Assembly: GCA_023251135.1 (NCBI GenBank)
Contig: JAHEZJ010000017.1
Span: 13,211-77,210, forward strand
Source of the DNA: Flavobacterium sp.
Lineage (GTDB): Bacteria; Bacteroidota; Bacteroidia; Flavobacteriales; Flavobacteriaceae
Direction: 5' to 3'
DNA length: 64,000 nucleotides
This document shows positions 17,894-27,042 of this stretch, in pieces. A model generated the notes under the pieces. It was not told the DNA's origin and ran no database searches. It saw nothing but the letters and a program-made list of their open reading frames with translations. The translations under genes and the position numbers were made by a program. Numbering within the stretch: position 1 is the first letter of the stretch; each line of letters opens with the position of its first letter.

Positions 17894-19966
17894 TTATTTC
17901 TTTACTTCCTCAGCCAACAAACGCTTTAGTTGAAATTGCTCGTCGGGGTTTAAATTAATCAAAATTCTTTCAAACGAAGTACGCATCTCCTGATTTTTTA
18001 CTAATAATCGAATGGTATCTCTTCCAAATTTCGAAAATTGCCACATATGATGGGTGGTTGCCGAAACTAAATTGCTTAAAACAGCATCGTTGATAATCTT
18101 AAATGCGACTAGTTTTTCAAGAGCATTTTGTCTGGTTGTTGCTTCGTATTTTGTAGAAGAAAAGGCAATCAGTTCAGTAATTAGAGCTTCTGAGTTTTCT
18201 GTATAATTTGGCGTTGACAGTGCTAACGAAAGCCATAATGTTCTCAGATTGTAGTCATTAAAACCAATCCAGTTTATTGTTTTGTTTAAATATCGGGTAC
18301 GGTGCTCCGGAAAGTTTCTCCACAGCCAATACAAAGCAACTTCCTGTGTTTGATACGATTTATCATCGAGCAAGGTATCATATTCCGTTCTAAAATCTTC
18401 CGGAATTTTACTTAAACTACCGGCAACTGCTTGTCGAACCTGAATATCATTGGTTTGCATCGCAAGTAATAAAAGTGCTTTTTTGGTTTCGTATTTTTCG
18501 TTCTCCAATTGATTTACAATGGCTTCTTTTACAGTATAATAAACATCCGATTTTAAAGTTTTACTTAAGAAATTTTCTTTCTCCGTTAAAGCTGTCTTTT
18601 TTAATTTATCTACCTCCAAACGAACCTGAATTGATTTGTTTTTACTCAATAAAGTATTTGCGGTCGGCGTATCAAAAATGGTCGATTCCAACCAGGTTTT
18701 CTGAAATTTCTCCAGATCAAAATCGGCTACTTTTTTAATTTCATCAAAGAAATTCTGCGTATTTACGGTTTGGTAAGCATATTTCTTGAGATAGTTTTTT
18801 ATCGCTTTTTTGAATGCTTTATCACCAATGGATTCATGTAATACAAACAGTGCCCAGGCCCCTTTCTCGTAAAAAGTCAACGAACTTGCTTTGGCATTTA
18901 AAACCGGAATAGAATCGGTTCTTGAAGCAAATTTAAGCTGTTGTGCCGTATCGTATAACTTAGAATAAAAGAAATCATCGCCGTAAATCTCTCTTTCTGC
19001 CAAGGCTGCAAAATAAGTCGCAAAACCTTCCTGAAGCCAGTGATGCGTGCTGCTTTCAGCTGTAATTAAATCGCCAAACCAATGATGAGCCAATTCGTGC
19101 GCGTCTACATTGGTGTAATTGCGGTCTTCAAAACCTATTGAATCTACCACATACCGTGTGGCAAAAAGCGTTGAAGTTGTATTTTCCATTCCGGCATATA
19201 AAAAATCACGTACCGGAATCTCTCGGTAGACTTCCCACGGGTATTTAACGCCTATTTCTTTCTCCATAAAATCAAAAATACGCTTCGAATAACGATAGGT
19301 CGGTTCAAAACGATTGGCATCTTTATGTTCTAAATAATATTCTAACGGAATCTTGGATTTTGCATGGAATTCTTTTTTGTCATACTTCCCTATTGCAAGC
19401 ATTAAAAGATAGGAACTCATTGGCTTTTCCATTTTATACTGCCAATAGGTCTGTGTACCTGTTGCTATTTTATTTTCAAGAATCCCATTCGAAACTACCT
19501 GATAAGCGGTATCGTAGGTTATTCCTAAACTGAATACAATTTTCTCGTTCACGTCATCAAAACTAGGAAACCAGTTGCTGGTATACCTTCCCTGTCCCTG
19601 TGTCCAGATTTGAACTTCAGAATGCTCCATATTTACAAAGTACAAAGCCTGTTTCGGTTTGGCGGTATATTGAAAAGTCAGGTGGTTTTCTCCTTTCTGG
19701 AAATTACTAATAATTTGCAGTTCTTTTCCGGTGTTTACAAAAATAACTTCTTTGTTATCGATCTGAACATTGGAAAAATCCATGTTTTTCGCATCAATCT
19801 TAATCGTATCAATAGGTTTCAGGACTTCAAATTGATAATCAACCGTACCGGAAATTGATTTTTCTATAGCATTTAAGGACAGTTTTCCTGAAACGTTTTT
19901 AAAATCAACAAATTGCGTTTGCTGAGCAAAAGTAAAAGTGGTAAAAAACAGTAGGATATATTTCAT
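17894..19966 (-). CDS. Exported M1-family aminopeptidase
   Basis: 690 residues with signal peptide (MKYILLFFTTFTFAQ). N-terminal beta domain, exopeptidase motif YAGMENT (GxMEN type, near 255), zinc site HELAHHW...EGFATYF (HExxH-x18-E, near 290-315), the catalytic Tyr region ASSLTFYEKGAW and a helical HEAT-like C-terminus. It would trim N-terminal residues from peptides in the periplasm or at the surface. The start codon overlaps by two bases the first possible ATG of the divergent Dph6-like gene (CATG at 19964-19967). Confidence 0.92.
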   Translation of the reverse strand: MKYILLFFTTFTFAQQTQFVDFKNVSGKLSLNAIEKSISGTVDYQFEVLKPIDTIKIDAKNMDFSNVQIDNKEVIFVNTGKELQIISNFQKGENHLTFQYTAKPKQALYFVNMEHSEVQIWTQGQGRYTSNWFPSFDDVNEKIVFSLGITYDTAYQVVSNGILENKIATGTQTYWQYKMEKPMSSYLLMLAIGKYDKKEFHAKSKIPLEYYLEHKDANRFEPTYRYSKRIFDFMEKEIGVKYPWEVYREIPVRDFLYAGMENTTSTLFATRYVVDSIGFEDRNYTNVDAHELAHHWFGDLITAESSTHHWLQEGFATYFAALAEREIYGDDFFYSKLYDTAQQLKFASRTDSIPVLNAKASSLTFYEKGAWALFVLHESIGDKAFKKAIKNYLKKYAYQTVNTQNFFDEIKKVADFDLEKFQKTWLESTIFDTPTANTLLSKNKSIQVRLEVDKLKKTALTEKENFLSKTLKSDVYYTVKEAIVNQLENEKYETKKALLLLAMQTNDIQVRQAVAGSLSKIPEDFRTEYDTLLDDKSYQTQEVALYWLWRNFPEHRTRYLNKTINWIGFNDYNLRTLWLSLALSTPNYTENSEALITELIAFSSTKYEATTRQNALEKLVAFKIINDAVLSNLVSATTHHMWQFSKFGRDTIRLLVKNQEMRTSFERILINLNPDEQFQLKRLLAEEVKK

Positions 19967-20798
19967 GGAAACAAAATTGAAGGCGAAAATCCAAAGTTAC
20001 AAAGGTTTGATCAACAAATCGAATGAAATTTGTAAGTTTACGACACAAAATTACAGCAGCGTGTCAATATCTAAAAAAGCCTTATTTAACTGGAGCAGCG
20101 GAAAAGATTCTGCTCTTGCTTTATACAAAATTCTACAAAATTCTGAGTTTAAAATTGAATGTTTACTCACAAGCGTCAATCAAAAATACCAGCGTATTTC
20201 GATGCATGGTGTTCGTGTTGAACTGCTCGAAGCACAGGCGAAAAGTCTTGGTTTGCCGTTGAAGGTTATGGAAATTCCGGAAATGCCTACAATGGAAGCT
20301 TACGAGAGTGTTATGACGGAAACCCTGACGGAATTAAAAGAGCAGGGAATCACACATTCTGTTTTTGGAGATATTTTTCTGGAAGATTTGCGCAAGTATC
20401 GCGAAAGTCAATTGGAAAAGATTGGGTTTGAAGGTGTTTTTCCTCTTTGGAAGATTCCTACCCGCGATTTAATACAGGAATTCATTTCTCTGGGTTTTAA
20501 AACGATTCTTGTTTGTGTTAACGAACGCTATTTAGACAAAAGTTTTGTGGGCCGAATTATCGATGCCGATTTCATCAGGGATTTACCTGAGAATGTCGAT
20601 GTGTGTGGTGAAAATGGTGAATTTCATACTTTTACTTTTGACGGCCCGATTTTCTCAACGCCTGTACCTTTTGAAATTGGTGAAATTGTTTACCGCAAGT
20701 ATGAAAAACCTAAAACACAAGAGTCCTCAAACACTGCTTGTGACACCAGTTCCAGCGATGCTTTTGATTATGGGTTTTGGTATTGCGATTTGATTTAA
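19965..20798 (+). CDS. Dph6-family ATP-pyrophosphatase (diphthine-ammonia ligase-like)
   Basis: PP-loop FNWSSGKDSALALYK and the C-terminal GENGEFHTFTFDGPIF are diagnostic of the Dph6/MJ0570 family of adenine nucleotide alpha hydrolases. In eukaryotes and archaea this fold amidates diphthine on EF2; bacteria lack diphthamide, so the substrate here is unknown. The start is uncertain: ATG 19965 overlaps the divergent peptidase start, whereas GTG 20061 would begin VSISKKALFNWSSGKDS, close to the usual N-terminus of the family. A small HEAGH protein gene follows after 9 bases, probably in the same operon. Confidence 0.85.
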   Translation: METKLKAKIQSYKGLINKSNEICKFTTQNYSSVSISKKALFNWSSGKDSALALYKILQNSEFKIECLLTSVNQKYQRISMHGVRVELLEAQAKSLGLPLKVMEIPEMPTMEAYESVMTETLTELKEQGITHSVFGDIFLEDLRKYRESQLEKIGFEGVFPLWKIPTRDLIQEFISLGFKTILVCVNERYLDKSFVGRIIDADFIRDLPENVDVCGENGEFHTFTFDGPIFSTPVPFEIGEIVYRKYEKPKTQESSNTACDTSSSDAFDYGFWYCDLI

Positions 20799-20807
20799 TA
20801 TGAGGAT

Positions 20808-21311
20808 ATGTTCACAAAAGAAAATTCAGAAGTAGAGAAAATTTTATCTTTTCTTAATGAAATTGGGATAGCCGTAATTGAAAAGGAACTGAACAACACT
20901 TTTCTGCCGGGTTTGGATTTGGGTCCCAATTGTATCTTTATTGATTACGGAAAATTATTATACCCTGGTGATATTTTACACGAAGCCGGACATTTAGCTG
21001 TTACCTCTCCTGCTGAAAGACAAATTGTGGGTACTGATAAGTTAGCTTCTAACTGGCCCACTGAAGCCGAAGAAATGGCCGCTATTTTATGGTCATTTGC
21101 GGCATGTACTTATTTAGAATTGCCTCTCGAACTGGTATTTCATCCTAACGGTTATAAGAATGATTCTGAATGGCTGATTTCCAGTTTTAAAGCTAAAAAT
21201 TACATCGGATTGCCTTTTCTAGAATGGATTGGACTTACTTTAGGAAATGATCGCGCTCTTGAAGAAGGGAAATCTTCGTTTCCGGCTATGCTAAAATGGC
21301 TACGAGGGTAA
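20808..21311 (+). CDS. Small protein with an HEAGH zinc-protease-like motif
   Basis: 167 residues, not recognised. ILHEAGHLAVT (near residue 58) is an HExxH-type site, and a downstream acidic stretch WPTEAEEMAAILWSFAA could give the third zinc ligand, as in gluzincin-type enzymes. No signal peptide; one moderately hydrophobic helix. It lies 9 bases after the Dph6-like gene and so is likely co-expressed. A protease function is inference from the motif only. Confidence 0.7.
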   Translation: MFTKENSEVEKILSFLNEIGIAVIEKELNNTFLPGLDLGPNCIFIDYGKLLYPGDILHEAGHLAVTSPAERQIVGTDKLASNWPTEAEEMAAILWSFAACTYLELPLELVFHPNGYKNDSEWLISSFKAKNYIGLPFLEWIGLTLGNDRALEEGKSSFPAMLKWLRG

Positions 21312-21367
21312 TTAGATAATGTGTTAATTAGATAATTTGAAAATTACCTCATTAACACATTATCTAA
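21312..21367. terminator. Inverted repeat between convergent genes
   Basis: 16-bp perfect arms TTAGATAATGTGTTAA / TTAACACATTATCTAA, with extra TTAGATAAT copies in and beside the loop. There is no strong T run, so it may be a repeat element that acts as a terminator. Confidence 0.5.
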
Positions 21368-21375
21368 TTGACTAA

Positions 21376-21915
21376 TTAAGAATACATGTTCAGCAAGTTA
21401 GTAACGGTGTTCCAGTTTCTAATTGTGGCTGTTACATTTAGTTTTTTCTCTATATATTTTTGATCGAATCTCGTTTTTCCAGCTCCAATAGCATATTTGA
21501 TAAAAATTTTATTTCCGTCGATACTTGCTTCATCCGGCTTGAACTGGCTAATTTTAAGATCGTTTATGTTTTCGTTTTTTAAGGCAACTGAAACAAAAGC
21601 GACATAGAGCTTTTTGGTATCAATATCTTTTTCTTTCAAAAATGGGTTGTTTTCAAAACACAATTCTAAATCTTTTTTAGTGATAACGACCACAGGAACT
21701 TCGTGCCCAAAAACCTTAAAAATTTCCTGTTTGATCATAAAACCTACTTTAGAAGCGCTTTCTTCTTCTGTATCAACAAATACATTACCGGACTGTAGAT
21801 AGGTACGTACGTTTTGAAAGCCGATATTTTCTAACATCGTTTTTAAAGCCTCCATTTTCATCATGTTGTGACCGGAAACGTTAATACCGCGTAAAAGTGC
21901 TAAATGTGTTATCAT
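21376..21915 (-). CDS. DUF1697 family protein
   Basis: 179 residues matching the DUF1697 pattern: N-terminal LALLRGINVSGHNMMKM, then TYLQSGNVFVDT and a C-terminal VTATIRNWNTVTNLL. The family is widespread in bacteria, has a ferredoxin-like fold and no assigned function. Cytoplasmic, no motif suggesting catalysis. Convergent with the HEAGH gene. Confidence 0.9.
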   Translation of the reverse strand: MITHLALLRGINVSGHNMMKMEALKTMLENIGFQNVRTYLQSGNVFVDTEEESASKVGFMIKQEIFKVFGHEVPVVVITKKDLELCFENNPFLKEKDIDTKKLYVAFVSVALKNENINDLKISQFKPDEASIDGNKIFIKYAIGAGKTRFDQKYIEKKLNVTATIRNWNTVTNLLNMYS

Positions 21916-21991
21916 TCTTTTTGTTTTTTGTTCAAAGATATAGATTTCGATTGTTTTCTGCTCTTTTCAGGAAGACTTACATCTTTTTCAA

Positions 21992-23761
21992 CTACTCGTC
22001 TTCTTCGCCTATTTCAATACCAAACCGTACTAAAAAATCATTTAGTTGTGTTTTGTACTTTTCTTTTGCTTGGTTTACAATTTCATCCGTTTCTTCGGTT
22101 GATGTTATCGCCTCAAGATTAAATTCTTTTTTAACCCATTCCTCAAAGACTTCCTTATTTTCACTTTCTTCATAATATTCTTCATCCTTATAAAAATAAG
22201 CCGAATCAAAATCAACTGAAATTTCGGTATCAAAAGTTAACAGATGAATTAATTGACGAGTATTTTTGGCCACCACATGAATTCCGCCTTCGTCACCAAA
22301 GACCACTATCGGACACTTATTTAAATCACCGTCTATAAGCCAGTATGCATACGAACTTCCTGATCCGTTTGCCCTAGCAAATTCAATAAAGCTGTTGTAA
22401 AACTCCTCTTCTTCCGACCATGTTTTTATGCCGGTCTTGTCCTCAGTTATGGTCAAACCAAAACATTCTGAATAGCTTTCTATGCCATATTCCTGCTCGA
22501 ATTTATATAATTTCACTAAATCTGCAGGCAAAACATAATTACCAAACTGAGCTGAGTATTCTTCTAATGAAAAACTACTGTCGTATTCAGCATATTCGGT
22601 TTCGTCGCTTTCTTCTTCTTCTTCAACTGGTTCTTCCACAAGCACTTCAAAAGCTTTTAAGACGGCTCGTTTTATACCATAAAATTCAATTCCTACCGCA
22701 GTCTCGTCGTTCATCCATTGGTATTTTGGATCTCCCTCTTCATCAAGATATTCGAGAAGTAATGTAATTTTCTCCGTATCATGACACCACAAACCGCGCA
22801 TTCTGATATTAAAACCATTTTCAATTTCTTCTGAAATCTGACTGTATTTCATTCCTTCATAATCAAAAGAAATAAACAAGTACGTGGTGCCATCGATGTG
22901 GCGATAAAGCCTTTCGTCGTTTTTAAACTCTTCTTTTTCGGATAAAACTTCAATTAAATTTACAAATTGATTTCGGAAATTGCTGTACTGATACTTTTCG
23001 GTTTTGTTATAATCAATAATGGATAGCCCTTTTTTAAAGGCTTCCTTATAATAATTATTTCCTAGAATCTCTGTACCATATTGGGTTTGCTCTATAAAAG
23101 AATCGTTTGCAATATCGCTTAATTTATGCGTTGATGGCAGATAATTTTCTACTGTTATAATTGATCCTTCGGCCGTAGTTAGATTACTGCAAATTAAAAC
23201 ATCAGGTCGGCTTACATTAACAATTGCCTGAACATTGGTAAACCGTTCAAAATGCATCCACATATCATCGCTGTAGATCAGCCAGGCTGTAACATCACCT
23301 TTAACAAAGAGCTCTCCGTGGTTGTATTCTCCTATAAGCGAATCACATTTTAAGCCACCACCCAAATAATGAACACTTCCAAACAAAGTAATATTTACAG
23401 TAGTTGTTTCTCCTAAAACAATTAAGGCCGGTGAATTATCAGTGTCATAAGAGCTTATGCATTTACCAACCGTTAGATTTCCTTTGAAAATAAATCCAAG
23501 TATAAAAACATCCGGATGTTCTTCTGTACTATAATCCATCTCAAACGATTCCATTTCTACATTTTCTTCAGCTAGTAGAAATATCGGATTTTCTTCGTAG
23601 TCGGGAAAACGCCAGCTGTCTTCAAAAACGTTGTATATTTTCTGATTGTTAAAATCGGTAAGATCTCCAATAATAGTATGTGCTTCGTGTCGATTGATCA
23701 CTTTGAATGCAACACCTGCAAAGGTCATGGTTTCAAAAGGAACTTTTTCTTCGTTAGTCAT
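21992..23761 (-). CDS. Large acidic protein: beta-helix-like N-terminus and SUKH/SMI1-like C-terminus
   Basis: 589 residues from ATG 23761 (MTNEEKVPFETMT); an in-frame start at 23794 is less likely. Residues about 85-200 have the short alternating beta strands of a polymer-forming or parallel beta-helix domain (FKGNLTVGK ... LFVKGDVTAW). After residue 390 the protein is very acidic (EEPVEEEEESDETEYAEYD) and continues as LPADLVKLYKFEQEYGIES ... YAYWLIDGDLNKCPIVVFGDEGGIHVVA, the arrangement seen in SMI1/KNR4 (SUKH) domains. SUKH proteins often act as immunity factors against nuclease toxins, but no toxin gene is adjacent. The domain calls are by eye and not certain. Confidence 0.65.
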   Translation of the reverse strand: MTNEEKVPFETMTFAGVAFKVINRHEAHTIIGDLTDFNNQKIYNVFEDSWRFPDYEENPIFLLAEENVEMESFEMDYSTEEHPDVFILGFIFKGNLTVGKCISSYDTDNSPALIVLGETTTVNITLFGSVHYLGGGLKCDSLIGEYNHGELFVKGDVTAWLIYSDDMWMHFERFTNVQAIVNVSRPDVLICSNLTTAEGSIITVENYLPSTHKLSDIANDSFIEQTQYGTEILGNNYYKEAFKKGLSIIDYNKTEKYQYSNFRNQFVNLIEVLSEKEEFKNDERLYRHIDGTTYLFISFDYEGMKYSQISEEIENGFNIRMRGLWCHDTEKITLLLEYLDEEGDPKYQWMNDETAVGIEFYGIKRAVLKAFEVLVEEPVEEEEESDETEYAEYDSSFSLEEYSAQFGNYVLPADLVKLYKFEQEYGIESYSECFGLTITEDKTGIKTWSEEEEFYNSFIEFARANGSGSSYAYWLIDGDLNKCPIVVFGDEGGIHVVAKNTRQLIHLLTFDTEISVDFDSAYFYKDEEYYEESENKEVFEEWVKKEFNLEAITSTEETDEIVNQAKEKYKTQLNDFLVRFGIEIGEEDE

Positions 23762-23933
23762 AGTAAGGGCTAATTGTCTTAAACATCTTAACAAATCTAC
23801 TTATTATCTTTGTTTTTCAAAATAGCAAACCGACAATTTCGACTTTCAAATTTCCCAATTAAAATATATCTTCGCAGTTAGGAAAGAAAATAGAACGAAA
23901 AAGTAGAGGCAAGAAGAAAGAAGTTAGAGTAAA

Positions 23934-24000
23934 TTCTATAATCTTGGTTCTATAATCTTGACTCTAGGTTCTACAATCTAAAATCTACAATCTAAAATCA
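23934..24000. repeat. TCTATAATCT/CAATCTAAAAT-type repeat before recG
   Basis: Degenerate tandem units TTCTATAATCTTGG, TTCTATAATCTTGA, TTCTACAATCTAAAA and CTACAATCTAAAA directly upstream of the recG start at 24005. Confidence 0.6.
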
Positions 24001-24004
24001 CCAA

Positions 24005-26113
24005 ATGTCTAACAATCTCCTTGAAACCCCAATCGAATACCTAAAAGGCGTTGGTCCCAGTCGTGGTCAGCTGCTTCGTAAGGAATTGGGAATTCATAAG
24101 TATGGAGATTTAGTTAATTTTTACCCCAACAGGTATATTGACAGGACGCGTTATTATAAAATTAATGAACTTCAAAATACCGGTTCTGAGGTGCAGATTA
24201 TTGGAAAAATAATCAACATTAAAACGGTTGAATTTGCGAAGAACAAAAAACGTCTGGTGGCTACTTTTGTAGATGATACGGGGCAAATTGACTTAAATTG
24301 GTTTCAGGGACACAAATGGGTTCGCGAGAGTTTGAAACTGAATGAAGTTTGTGTGATTTTTGGAAAATGCTCGTTGTATGGAAGCCAATTCAGTATGGCG
24401 CATCCCGAAATCGAATTGTGGAGTGAGCACGAAAGAAGCCTTCGCTCAGCCATGCAGCCGGTTTATCCTTCAACAGAAACACTGGCCAACAAAGGCATTT
24501 CAAACCGAACCATTAACAAATTAATGGAGCAATTGTTTCTGGAAACTCAGGCTTTGTTTACAGAAACTTTTCCGGCCTATTTAATCGAAGAGTTAAGGCT
24601 TATTTCAAAAAGAGCTGCTCTGTTTAACATTCATTTTCCAAAAAGTACCGATGCTTTGGCTAAAGCCCAATATCGCTTAAAATTTGAAGAGCTGTTTTTT
24701 ATACAACTGCAGTTAATCACCAAAAATCTGATTCGGAAGCATAAAATCAAAGGGCATCCTTTTGTAAAAGTAGGTGAATTTTTTAATGAGTTTTACCAGC
24801 ATCACCTGCCCTTTCAGCTAACGAACGCTCAAAAAAGAGTGGTGAAAGAAATTCGCTCCGACATGGGAAGTAATGCCCAAATGAATCGATTGTTGCAAGG
24901 TGACGTAGGTTCCGGAAAAACGATTGTCGCTTTTATGAGTATGCTTTTGGCTATAGACAATGGCTTCCAAGCTTGTCTGATGGCTCCAACAGAAATCCTT
25001 GCCAATCAGCATTTTATCGGATTATCAGAATTAGCTAAAACACTAAATATCAATATAAAAATCTTAACTGGTTCAAGTAAAACTGCAGCCAGAAAGATCA
25101 TTCATGAAGAACTCGAAAACGGAAGTTTGCAGATCTTAATTGGTACTCATGCCCTTTTGGAAGATAAGGTTAAGTTTCAAAATTTAGGTCTTGCTGTAAT
25201 TGACGAGCAGCATCGTTTTGGCGTAGAACAACGTTCGAAATTGTGGAAGAAGAATGAGATTCCGCCGCACGTTTTGGTGATGACGGCTACCCCTATTCCG
25301 AGAACTTTAGCGATGAGTTTGTACGGTGATCTGGATATTTCTGTTATTGACGAATTGCCTCCGGGACGAAAACCGATTCAAACCGTTCATCGCTACGATA
25401 GCAATCGTTTGAAAGTATGGAAATTCCTGCGCGACGAAATTGCCCTGGGAAGACAAATTTATATTGTTTATCCGTTGATTCAGGAATCGGAAAAAATGGA
25501 TTTCAAAGATCTGATGGACGGTTACGAGAGTATTTCCCGTGATTTTCCATTGCCTCAGTATTCGATTTCGATCTTACATGGAAAAATGAAACCTGCCGAC
25601 AAAGATGCTGAAATGAAACGCTTTTCGGAAGGTAAAACCAATATTATGGTCGCAACAACCGTAATTGAGGTGGGAGTTAATGTGCCTAACGCGAGTGTAA
25701 TGATTATCGAAAGTGCCGAACGTTTCGGATTGTCTCAGCTGCATCAGCTGCGAGGACGTGTGGGACGTGGAGCAGAACAAAGTTATTGCATACTGATGAC
25801 GAGTTTCAAGTTGAGCTCTGACAGTAAAACCCGAATGGAAACAATGGTTCAGACTAATGATGGGTTTGAAATTGCCGAAGTAGATCTAAAACTGCGCGGT
25901 CCGGGAGATTTAATGGGTACACAGCAAAGCGGCGTTTTAAATCTTCAGATTGCTGATATAGTCCGTGACAGGGATATTTTAAGTACGGCTCGTAATTATG
26001 CCATGAAGATTTTAAAAGAAGACGGTCCGCTTCAAAAACCGGAACACGCCATCCTTAAAACTGTTTTTATTGAGCTGACAAAAAAGAAGAATATTTGGAA
26101 TTATATTAGTTAG
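24005..26113 (+). CDS. recG: ATP-dependent DNA helicase RecG
   Basis: 702 residues, full length. N-terminal helix-hairpin (YLKGVGPSRGQLLRKELG), OB-fold wedge domain (about 60-160), Walker A GDVGSGKT (near 299), DEQH box VIDEQHRFGVEQR (near 399), motif III MTATPIPRTLAM, motif V VGVNVPNASVMII and motif VI QLHQLRGRVGRG, ending with the TRG region (DLKLRGPGDLMGTQQSG). RecG reverses stalled forks and migrates Holliday junctions. Alone in its transcription unit, with repeats on both sides. Confidence 0.96.
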   Translation: MSNNLLETPIEYLKGVGPSRGQLLRKELGIHKYGDLVNFYPNRYIDRTRYYKINELQNTGSEVQIIGKIINIKTVEFAKNKKRLVATFVDDTGQIDLNWFQGHKWVRESLKLNEVCVIFGKCSLYGSQFSMAHPEIELWSEHERSLRSAMQPVYPSTETLANKGISNRTINKLMEQLFLETQALFTETFPAYLIEELRLISKRAALFNIHFPKSTDALAKAQYRLKFEELFFIQLQLITKNLIRKHKIKGHPFVKVGEFFNEFYQHHLPFQLTNAQKRVVKEIRSDMGSNAQMNRLLQGDVGSGKTIVAFMSMLLAIDNGFQACLMAPTEILANQHFIGLSELAKTLNINIKILTGSSKTAARKIIHEELENGSLQILIGTHALLEDKVKFQNLGLAVIDEQHRFGVEQRSKLWKKNEIPPHVLVMTATPIPRTLAMSLYGDLDISVIDELPPGRKPIQTVHRYDSNRLKVWKFLRDEIALGRQIYIVYPLIQESEKMDFKDLMDGYESISRDFPLPQYSISILHGKMKPADKDAEMKRFSEGKTNIMVATTVIEVGVNVPNASVMIIESAERFGLSQLHQLRGRVGRGAEQSYCILMTSFKLSSDSKTRMETMVQTNDGFEIAEVDLKLRGPGDLMGTQQSGVLNLQIADIVRDRDILSTARNYAMKILKEDGPLQKPEHAILKTVFIELTKKKNIWNYIS

Positions 26114-26150
26114 AAGGTACTGAGATACTGAGATGCTAAGGTTCTGAGGT
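26113..26150. repeat. CTGAGATACTGAG/CTAAGGTTCTGAGG repeat after recG
   Basis: Degenerate units GGTACTGAGATACTGAGATGCTAAGGTTCTGAGG, same family as at 15028-15056 and 15246-15295, immediately after the recG stop and followed by eight T. Confidence 0.6.
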
Positions 26151-26198
26151 TTTTTTTATTACTTCTGATTCCTATGTGTTAGGATTGGGGTAAAAAAA

Positions 26199-26312
26199 AT
26201 ACTTCACTGTAATAAAGAGTAAAAATTCAACGACTGATGTTTTTGGTGATTTAAATTCGTTGGGGGACAAATTTTTGGAAGTCGAATATGTTAATCTCTT
26301 ACAATGAAGTAT
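26199..26312. repeat. 114-bp element with 14-bp terminal inverted repeats (MITE-like or structured RNA)
   Basis: Ends ATACTTCACTGTAA (26199-26212) and TTACAATGAAGTAT (26299-26312) are complementary except for one position, and the pairing continues inward as AAGAG / CTCTT. Inside, CAACGA and TCGTTG form a second stem. No reading frame. It could be a small non-autonomous element or a structured transcript. Confidence 0.45.
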
Positions 26313-26327
26313 ATAATTCTGCTGTAC

Positions 26328-26930
26328 TTATTTTTTAGGAGCTGACTTTTTTTCGAAAAGTCCGCTAAAAAGCCCTTTGCTTATTTTGTTTTTATCGTCT
26401 TTGCCTGTAGCGATCAAATGATCTACATACTCGGTGTACGTTTTTTTGCGTTCTTCAAGAAAGCCAATCAAATAGTCTTCGGCAGCGCCTATTCCGCTTG
26501 CTTCTTCGATGTGCAGCAATTTTTTGTACAAAGGCTCAATAAACTTTGTGATGATTTCATCCGGTACCGCCTTTCTGGTTCCGAAATAACCAACAATTTC
26601 TCCGTCACCATCAGCTATAATTTTAAAATCGGTTACAACCCAATAATATCGCCCTGTTTTAGACATATTTTTGATGATTACATGGATATTCTGACTCGAT
26701 TTAATACTGTCCCATAAGAATTTAAAAATCACTTTGGGCATATCAGGATGTCGCACTATATTATGAGCGTGACCGATTAATTCATGCTCATCATATCCCG
26801 AAACGTCAATAAACGCTTCGTTTGCATATAAAATAGTTCCTTTTGTATCGGTTTTACTTAATAACACTTTAGTTCTGATCCAGTCGACCTCTCTGTCTGA
26901 TGGAATCGGGCGGGTAATTCTGTTGTCCAT
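26328..26930 (-). CDS. Aer-type PAS domain protein
   Basis: 200 residues. ITRPIPSDREVDWIRTKVLLSKTDTKG-like start, then a PAS domain of the Aer type (ILYANEAFIDVSGYDEHELIG, HNIVRHPDMP, FLWDSIKS, GRYYWVVTDFKIIADG; about residues 15-125) and a helical tail. In Aer this PAS binds FAD and senses redox state; ligand residues cannot be judged here. There is no kinase, methyl-accepting or output domain. It is the third gene of a same-strand set with the pseudo-kinase sensor and the thioredoxin-like protein, which suggests a partner in trans. The gap to the upstream gene is 112 bases. Confidence 0.82.
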   Translation of the reverse strand: MDNRITRPIPSDREVDWIRTKVLLSKTDTKGTILYANEAFIDVSGYDEHELIGHAHNIVRHPDMPKVIFKFLWDSIKSSQNIHVIIKNMSKTGRYYWVVTDFKIIADGDGEIVGYFGTRKAVPDEIITKFIEPLYKKLLHIEEASGIGAAEDYLIGFLEERKKTYTEYVDHLIATGKDDKNKISKGLFSGLFEKKSAPKK

Positions 26931-27042
26931 AAGTCCTGTATTTAAAATTAGTAAGCAATCATCCTTTTGCCTTGGGCCTGTATTTTTTCTTAAGTGTATT
27001 TAAAATAAGTAACTGATTTTTAAAACACTATAGATCTTTATC

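Noticed and set aside
20808..21311. ImmA/IrrE-type antitoxin protease
   Set aside because: HEAGH alone is not enough; there is no HTH partner and the sequence around the motif does not look like ImmA.
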